This document shows, in pieces, positions 58,401 to 64,000 of a stretch of DNA of 64,000 bases. The notes under the pieces are model-generated. The model worked only from the letters and a program-made list of their open reading frames with translations. It made no database searches and was not told the origin of the DNA. Numbering within the stretch: position 1 is the first letter of the stretch; each line of letters opens with the position of its first letter. The DNA comes from Polytrichum commune (Eukaryota; Streptophyta; Polytrichopsida; Polytrichales; Polytrichaceae): positions 37,282,527 to 37,346,526 of the forward strand of contig OX485808.1 in assembly GCA_950295325.1 (NCBI GenBank). Reading direction: 5' to 3'. Made by a program: the position numbers and the translations under genes.

Positions 58401-60450
58401 CTCTTCTGTGAAATGGGAAAATCATGTCCATTTGAAGGTTTTGGTGATAGAGGGTGTATCCACCTTGGAAGCATTGCCTAACAATATTTGTGGGTTGGTA
58501 TCATTGTATAAATTGGCGATACTATGGTGTTATAAATTTCAACAATTACCAGAGACCATAGGATCTCTATCCTCTTTGAGAGAACTAAATTTAGGTGGAT
58601 GTATGAGATTGGAAAACATCCCTATACAAGTTGGCAACTTGACCTCTTTGACCACCCTCGAGTTACATTGTTGTGAGGGCTTGAAGGAAATACCGGCGGC
58701 TTTGGGTAATTTGACGTCCTTGACCACCTTGGATTTGAGGGGTTGTAAAGGCTTGAAGGAGATACCGGACGCCTTGGGGACTTTGACCTCATTGACCAAC
58801 TTGGATTTGAGTGGTTGTACGGGCTTGAAGGAGATACCGGACGCGTTGGGGACTTTGACCTCATTGACCACGCTGTATTTATCTCATTGTAGAGGCTTGA
58901 AGGGGATACCGGAGGCGTTGAGGACTTTGACCTCCTTGACCAACTTGGATTTGTGGGGTTGTATGGGCTTGAAGGAGATACCGGAGGCGTTGTGGACTTT
59001 GACCTTGCTGACCAAATTCAATTTATCTGGCTGTACGGGCTTGAAGGAGATATCGGAGGCGTTGGGGACTTTGACCTCCTTGACCAACTTGGATTTGTGG
59101 GGTTGTACAGGCTTGAAGGAGATACCGGAGGCGTTGGGGACTTTGACCTCCTTGACCAGCTTGGATTTGAGGGGTTGTACAGGCTTGAAGGAGATACCGG
59201 AGGCGTTGGGGACTTTGACCTCGCTGACCAAATTCAATTTATCTGGTTGTACGGGCTTGAAGGAGATACCGGAGGCGTTGGGGAATTTGACCTCCTTGAC
59301 CACGTTGGATTTGAGGGGTTGTAAAAGCTTGAAAGAGATACCAAAGGCGTTGGGGACTTTGACCTCCTTGACCATGTTGTATTTATCTCATTGTAGAGGC
59401 TTGAAGGGGATACCGGAGGCGTTGGGGACTTTGACCTCCTTGACCAACTTGGATTTGAGGGGTTGTACGGGCTTGAAGGAGATACCGGAGGCGTTGGGGA
59501 CTTTGACCTCTTTGACCAACTTGGATTTGAGGGGATGTACGGGCTTGAAGGAGATACCGGAGGTGTTGGGGACTTTGACCTCGCTCACCAACTTCCATTT
59601 ATCTGGTTGTACGCGCTTGAAGGAGATACCGGAGGCGTTGGGGACTTTGACCTCGCTGACCACCTTGGATTTGAGTGGTTGTACGGGCTTGAAGGAGATG
59701 CCGGAGGCGTTGGGAACTTTGACCTCCTTGACCAGCTTGGATTTGAGGGGTTGTACGGGCTTGAAGGAGATACCGGAGGCGTTGGGGACTTTGACCTCCT
59801 TGACCACGTTGGATTTGAGGGGTTGTAAAGGCTTGAGAGAGATACCAAAGGCGTTGGGGACTTTGACCTCCTTGACGAACTTGGATTTGAGGGGTTGTAC
59901 GGGCTTGAAGGAGATACCGGAGGCGTTGGGGACTTTGACCTCTTTGAATAGATTGGATTTGAGTGGTTGTACGGGCTTGAAAGAGATACAGGAGGCGTTG
60001 AGGAGTTTAACCTCGCTCACCAACTTCCATTTATCTCGTTGTACGGGCTTGGAGGAGATGCCGGAGGTGTTGGGGACTTTGACCTCGCTCACCACCTTGG
60101 ATTTGAGTGGTTGTACTGGTTTGAAACAGATACCGAAGGCGTTGGATAACTTGACCTCCTTGATCACCTTGAATTTGAGTGGTTGTACGGGCTTGAAGGA
60201 GATACCGGAGGCATTGGGGACTCTGACCTCCTTGACCAGCTTGGATTTGAGGGGTTGTACGGGCTTGAAGGAGATACGGGAGGCATTGGGGACTTTGACC
60301 TCGCTGACCAAATTCAATTTATCTGGTTGTACGGGCTTGAAAGAGATACCGGAGGCGTTGGGGACTTTTTCCTCATTGACCACCTTGGATTTGAGTGGTT
60401 GGACAGGCTTGAAGAAGATACCGGATGCATTGGGACTTTGGCCTCGCTGA
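55423..60450 (+). CDS. Kinase-NB-ARC-LRR receptor, copy B, truncated by frameshift in the LRR array
   Basis: A 1,675-codon frame whose first 1,070 residues match copy A except for about a dozen replacements: D362H, I416M, I529T, H739N, E834D, N852K, K858T, E859K, R921H, Y1023C, G1035W and D1041Q. All kinase catalytic residues, the P-loop, Walker B, GLPL and MHD remain. Regular 24-residue LRRs start at residue 1073 (58,639), and about 25 are in frame. One G is missing from a G-run at 60,432-60,434 (GCATTGGGACT, against GCATTGGGGACT in copy A). The frame then ends as LGLWPR and TGA at 60,448. About 25 LRRs is within the normal NLR range, so the shortened protein could still work as a receptor. 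Equally it may be a young pseudogene. Confidence 0.85.
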   Translation: MDEDFMPLVVRCSRKTKKLMRGSNLLNENECVHMTNISSLLVEGIQNMVKTLHGKVKLGSSMEDLYRVMKRVEVIIQDCGRVDWVHASLWQMDNEEEFREVLEELKCNFDTMCGQFQSMGISVHGLQESINFSPIKSLEVEKDQKALKARLLARIQATKESPEEQEIVKHAHKRLICRRDGEGVELDVANFPTYHWSPELTTSLGNGAVGQVYMTKCFGLDVAVKAFKKVDERNNSIADANFKKEVGVLAGLSHPNIIKFICCGEILDDQNFGNYIAMEKMDKNLANLLDNKTLRRSYLVTIDIMMQIARGLFYLHDMKVAHRDLKPENVLVNFWGDSKLDGMGYVKVKLADFGIAKIEAKHVYEEPTSGKLGTLGYRAPETFLKDGKTNAFKSDVFSFAMLCSYVLTRTNPFEGMTPSSMKKSMEDGERPKLPLDCPKSLASLIKQCWRLQPSERPTFEHICIGLGKVKGELLESTQKISKGRMNLNTFGQDGFYLLQALVSCFWLWFQVMLNWMRACVWFVSGKTNTVDHVNIPANTYANEGECNVLVGSIHCMELTRTRAQNNVVGELVGMDKRMSKVMIELDKHSIVVIIGMGGMGKTTLAKYVMEHIRQEFVVSCFTFMKAQGCGTLEILKDILSNLGVNPKNGIDIEQGRGLLKEIITKQRTLMVLDDIGSVDQIHELMGLEIFKAAPIKNKMIITTRDWGLVKSLEDARRVDMDELNLDEAMNLFTLHVCDNQRIFEIPRHVEDIAKRIVETCRGLPLSLKVVGSTLRGMDRVRIWMRTLQRLRRARSLGSGNDMELWQCLQVSFDDLKHDEDKNMFLDICCFLSKDIFVQGMLKVESALQIWSKINKNPTKSLKRLEDISLVKIGENGGLEMHDQLRDMGRMIVETQSGYMGTRLWNIHATKWNEEIGKDMRHMESLSYNEPTKEVKYMDMKEPLPSLRLFNYQGCESLISIGPIVNHSKHLSCLLVNCKQTNIAPGSAQMQNPISSVKWENHVHLKVLVIEGVSTLEALPNNICGLVSLYKLAILWCYKFQQLPETIGSLSSLRELNLGGCMRLENIPIQVGNLTSLTTLELHCCEGLKEIPAALGNLTSLTTLDLRGCKGLKEIPDALGTLTSLTNLDLSGCTGLKEIPDALGTLTSLTTLYLSHCRGLKGIPEALRTLTSLTNLDLWGCMGLKEIPEALWTLTLLTKFNLSGCTGLKEISEALGTLTSLTNLDLWGCTGLKEIPEALGTLTSLTSLDLRGCTGLKEIPEALGTLTSLTKFNLSGCTGLKEIPEALGNLTSLTTLDLRGCKSLKEIPKALGTLTSLTMLYLSHCRGLKGIPEALGTLTSLTNLDLRGCTGLKEIPEALGTLTSLTNLDLRGCTGLKEIPEVLGTLTSLTNFHLSGCTRLKEIPEALGTLTSLTTLDLSGCTGLKEMPEALGTLTSLTSLDLRGCTGLKEIPEALGTLTSLTTLDLRGCKGLREIPKALGTLTSLTNLDLRGCTGLKEIPEALGTLTSLNRLDLSGCTGLKEIQEALRSLTSLTNFHLSRCTGLEEMPEVLGTLTSLTTLDLSGCTGLKQIPKALDNLTSLITLNLSGCTGLKEIPEALGTLTSLTSLDLRGCTGLKEIREALGTLTSLTKFNLSGCTGLKEIPEALGTFSSLTTLDLSGWTGLKKIPDALGLWPR

Positions 60451-63400
60451 CGAACTTCAATTTATCTGGTTGTACGGGCTTGAAAGAGATACCAGAGGCG
60501 TTGGGGACTTTGACCTCCTTGACCAGCTTGGATTTGAGGGGATGTACGGGCTTGAAGGAGATACCGGAGGTGTTGGGGACTTTGACCTCGCTCACCAACT
60601 TCCATTTATCTGGTTGTACGCGCTTGAAGGAGATACCGGAGGCGTTGGGGACTTTGACCTCGCTGACCACCTTGGATTTGAGTGGTTGTACGGGCTTGAA
60701 GGAGATGCCGGAGGCGTTGGGAACTTTGACCTCCTTGACCAGCTTGGATTTGAGGGGTTGTACGGGCTTGAAGGAGATACCAGAGGCGTTGGGGACTTTG
60801 TCCTCCTTGACCACGTTGGATTTGAGGCGTTGTAAAGGCTTGAAGGAGATACCGGATGCCTTGGGGACTTTGACCTCCTTGACCAGGTTGGATTTGAGGG
60901 GTTGTACGGGCCTGAAGGAGATACCAAAGGCCTTGGGGACTTTGACCTCATTGACCAAATTGTATTTATCTCGTTGTACGGGCTTGAAGGAGATACCGGA
61001 GGCGTTGGCGACTTTCAGCTCCTTAAGAGCTTTGCATTTATCTGGTTGTACGGGCTTGAATGAGATACCGGAGGCGTTGGGGACTTTCACCTCCTTGAGA
61101 ATTTTACATTTATCTAGTTGTACGGGCTTGAAGGAGATACTGGGGTCGTTGGGGACTTTGACCTCGCTGACCAAATTGTATTTATCAGGTTGTACAGGCT
61201 TGAGGGAGATACCGGAGGCGTTGGGGACTTTGACCTTGCTAACCAAATTCAGTTTATCAGGTTGTACGGGCTTGAAGGAGATACCGGAGGCGTTGGGGAC
61301 TTTGACCTCATTGACCACCTTGGATTTGAGTGGTTGGACGGGCTTAAAGGAGATACCGGAGGCGTTGGGGACTCTGACCTCCTTGACCACGTTAGATTTG
61401 ACGGGTTGTAAAGGCTTGAAAGAGATACCGGAGGTCTTGGGGACATTGACCTCGCTGACGAACTTCAATTTATCTGGTTGTACATGCTTGAAGGAGATAC
61501 CGGATGCGTTGGGGACTTTGACCTCCTTGACCACCTTGCATTTGAGTGGTTGTACGGGCTTGAAGGACATACCGGAGGCATTGGGGACTTTGACCTCTTT
61601 GACCACCTTGGATTTGAGTGGTTGTACGGGCTTGAAGGAGATACCGGAGGCGTTGGGGACTTTGACCTCGCTGACCAACTTCAATTTATCTGGTTGTACG
61701 GGCTTGAAGGAGATACAGGAGGGGTTGGGGACTTTGATCTCCTTGACCACCTTGGATTTGAGTGGTTGTATTGGCTTGGAAGAGATACCAAAGGCGTTGG
61801 GGACTCTAACCTCCTTGACCACCTTAGATTTGACGGGTTATAGAGGCTTGAAGGAGATACCGGAGGCGTTGTGGACTTTGACCTCGCTAACAAAATTCAA
61901 TTTATCTGGTTGTACGGGCTTGAAAGAGATACCGGAAGCGTTGGGGACTTTGACCTCCTTGACGACCTTGGATTTGAGTGGTTGGACGGGCTTAAAGGAG
62001 ATACCGGAGGCGTTTGGGACTTTGACCTCGCTGACGAACTTCTATTTATCTGGTTGTACGGGCTTCAAGGAGATACCGGAGGCGTTGGGAACTTTGACCT
62101 CATTGACCACCTTGGATTTGAGTGGTTGGACGGGCTTAAAGAAGATACCGGAGGCGTTGGGGTCTTTGACCTCGGTGACCAACTTCAATTTATCTGGTTG
62201 TTCATGCTTGAAGGAGATACCGGAGGCGTTTGGGACTTTGACCTCTTTGACCACCTTGGATTTGAGTGGTTGTACGGGCTTGAAGGAGATACCCAAGGCG
62301 TTGGGGACTTTGATCTCTTTGACCACCTTGGATTTGAGTGGTTGTACGGGCTTGAAGGAGATACCGGAGGCGTTGGGGACTTTGACCTTGTTGACCAACT
62401 TCAATTTATCTGGTTGTACAGACTTGAAGGAGATACGAGAGTTGTTGGGGACTTTGACCTCCTTGACCACCTTGGATTTGAGTGGTTGTACAAGCTTGAA
62501 TGGGATACCGAAGGCGTTGGATAATTTGACCTCCTTGATCACCTTGGATTTGAGTGGTTGTACGAGCATGAAGGAGATACCGGAGGCGTTGGGGACTTTG
62601 ACCTCGCTAACCAAATTGAACTTATCTGGTTGTACGGGCTTGAAAGAGATACCGGAGGCGTTGGGGATTTTGACCTCATTGACCACCTTGGATTTGAGTG
62701 GTTGGCTGGACTTAAAGGAGATACCGGAGGCGTTGGGGACTTTGACCTCCCTGACGAACTTGAATTTATCTGGTTGTACAGGCTTAAAGGAAATACCGGA
62801 TGCGTTGGGGACTTTGACCTCCTTGACCAGGTTGGATTTGACGGGTTGTAAAGGCTTGAAAGAGATACCGGAGGTGTTGGGGACATTGACCTCGCTGACG
62901 AACTTCAATTTATCTGGTTGCACATGCTTGAAGGAGATACCGGATGCGTTGGGGACTTTGACCTCCTTGACCACCTTGCATTTGAGTGGTTGTACGGGCT
63001 TGAAGGACATACCGGAGGTGTTGGGGACTTTGACTTCTTTGACCACCTTGGATTTGAGTGGTTGTACTAGCTTGAAAGAGTTACCGAAGTTGTTAGATAA
63101 TTTGACCTCCTTGATCACCTTGGATTTGAGTGGTTGTACGTGCTTGAAGGAGATACCGGAGGCATTGGGGACTTTGACCTCGCTGACCAAATTCAATTTA
63201 TCTGGTTGTACGGGCTTGAAAGAGATACCGGAGGCCTTGGGGACTTTGACCTCATTGAGCACCTTGGATTTGAGTGGTTGTACGGGCTTGAAAGAGATAC
63301 CGGAGGCGTTGGGGACTTTGACCTCATTGAGCACCTTGGATTTGAGTGGTTGTACGGGCTTAAAGGAGTGACCAGAGGCGTTGGGGACTTTTACCTCGCT

Positions 63401-64000
63401 GACGAAGTTCAACTTATTTGGTTGTTCGGGCTTAAAGGAGATACCGGAGGCGTTGTGGACTTTGACCTTGCTGACCGAATTCAATTTATCTAGTTGTACG
63501 GGCTTGAGGGAGATACCCGAGGCGTTGGGGACTTTGACCTCCTTGACCAAGTTGGATTTGAGGGGTTGTACGGGCTTGAAGGAGATACCGGAGGCGTAGG
63601 GACTTTGTCCTTGCTACCCAACTTCAATTTATTTGGTTGTACATGCTTGAAGGAGATACTAGAGGCGTTGGGGACTTTGACCTCCTTGACCACCTTGGAT
63701 TTGAGGGGTTATAGAGGCTTGAAAGAGATACCGGATGCGTTGGGGACTTTGACCTCGCTGACCAAATTCAGCTTATCTGGTTGTACGGGCTTGAAAGAGA
63801 TACCGGAGGTGTTGGGGACTTTCACCTCATTGACCACCTTGGATTTGAGTGGTTGTACGGGCTTGAAGGAGATACCGGAGGCGTTGGGGACTTTGACCTC
63901 GCTGATGAGCTTCGATTTATTTGGTTGTACAGGCTTAAAGGAGTTACTGGATGCGTTGGGGACTTTGTCCTCTTTGACCACCTTGCATTTGAGTGGTTGT
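58639..64000 (+). repeat. 72-bp coding minisatellite, at least 74 LRR units, copy B
   Basis: Same unit as copy A. Distinctive variants recur 1,007 bp apart (59,581 and 60,588: 14 units minus the deleted base) and 1,440 bp apart (61,441 and 62,881: 20 units), revealing block duplications. Compared with copy A, exactly 432 bp (six units) have been gained before the frameshift point. The array runs off the window. Confidence 0.95.
60435..64000 (+). pseudogene. Disconnected remainder of the copy B LRR array
   Basis: Past the 1-base deletion the LRR frame reopens and runs without interruption to an in-frame TGA at 63,369-63,371 (GAGTGACCA where GAGATACCA is expected). It continues in the same frame to TAG at 63,597-63,599, created with a further 1-base deletion (GCGTAGGGAC for GCGTTGGGGAC). 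It then runs in the third frame to the window edge. An open frame of 1,062 codons from 60,183 starts in a wrong frame of the array and joins the LRR frame only at the deletion, so its first about 85 residues are meaningless. Confidence 0.85.

Larger units (their letters stand above)
34977..64000 (+). repeat. Copy B of the ~35-kb tandem segmental duplication
   Basis: Direct-orientation counterpart of the left part of the window. Differences from copy A are scattered single substitutions with clusters near 40.3-40.85, 50.24-50.65 and 52.56-53.5 kb, plus the indels listed for copy A. The LRR array carries six extra 72-bp units before the point where the reading frame breaks. Homology continues to the right edge, so the end of the unit is not visible. 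Confidence 0.97.

Noticed and set aside
60183..63371. 1,062-codon frame as an independent LRR gene
   Set aside because: Its start lies in a wrong frame of the array; it becomes LRR only at the 1-base deletion and is the cut-off tail of the copy B gene.
1..64000. tRNA, rRNA or organellar insert
   Set aside because: I saw no cloverleaf with a GTTCGANTCC-type arm, no rRNA-like sequence and no chloroplast or mitochondrial gene order.

Overview
The window is plant nuclear DNA and most likely comes from a moss. The main evidence is a single-exon gene encoding a protein kinase fused to NB-ARC and LRR domains. This kinase-NBS-LRR class is known from mosses, whereas liverworts typically carry hydrolase-NBS-LRR and flowering plants TIR/CC/RPW8-NBS-LRR. 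The DNA between genes is AT-rich and full of non-autonomous DNA transposons and gene fragments. The assignment to mosses is inference; nothing in the window fixes the species.

Layout. The window covers about 1.8 units of a tandem duplication of roughly 35 kb. Copy A (1 to about 28.2 kb) and copy B (34,977 to the right edge) align base for base at an offset of 34,976 to 34,990 up to the LRR region. They differ by a few dozen substitutions, two single-base indels and a 12-bp TA-repeat length change. No transposon insertion separates them. Each copy holds, left to right: the end of an hAT-like MITE, a 1.7-kb transposon with TA target duplication carrying a gene fragment, about 6.5 kb of sparse DNA, a 1.27-kb MULE-like inverted-repeat element with a 9-bp target duplication, a cluster of AACCGGTT sites, several broken exons, about 4 kb of featureless DNA, and the kinase-NLR gene.

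Between the copies (28,658-37,301) lies a very long inverted repeat with arms of about 1.83 kb around a 3.1-kb centre. The arms are dense in CCATAGTC/GACTATGG motifs. The centre holds a related minisatellite and a broken two-exon fragment of an EXECUTER-like (chloroplast singlet-oxygen signalling) gene. The right arm carries the MITE and the TA-flanked transposon, while the left arm has the matching empty sites. This orders events: inverted repeat first, transposon insertions next, 35-kb duplication last.

The NLR of copy A is one open frame of 2,609 codons: a helical N-terminus, a complete kinase, a hydrophobic linker, a complete NB-ARC, a few irregular LRRs, and then 63 LRRs in perfect 24-residue register encoded by a 72-bp minisatellite. 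Copy B has the same front end, but its array has been rearranged (at least 74 units) and broken by a 1-base deletion, an in-frame stop and a further 1-base deletion, leaving a 1,675-codon protein with about 25 regular LRRs. The array appears to change in whole 72-bp units and in larger blocks of 9, 14 and 20 units. It looks like a fast source of receptor-length variation in an immune-type gene.

Only the two kinase-NLR frames look like functional protein-coding genes. All other coding signals are short, interrupted fragments. I saw no tRNA, rRNA or CRISPR array.
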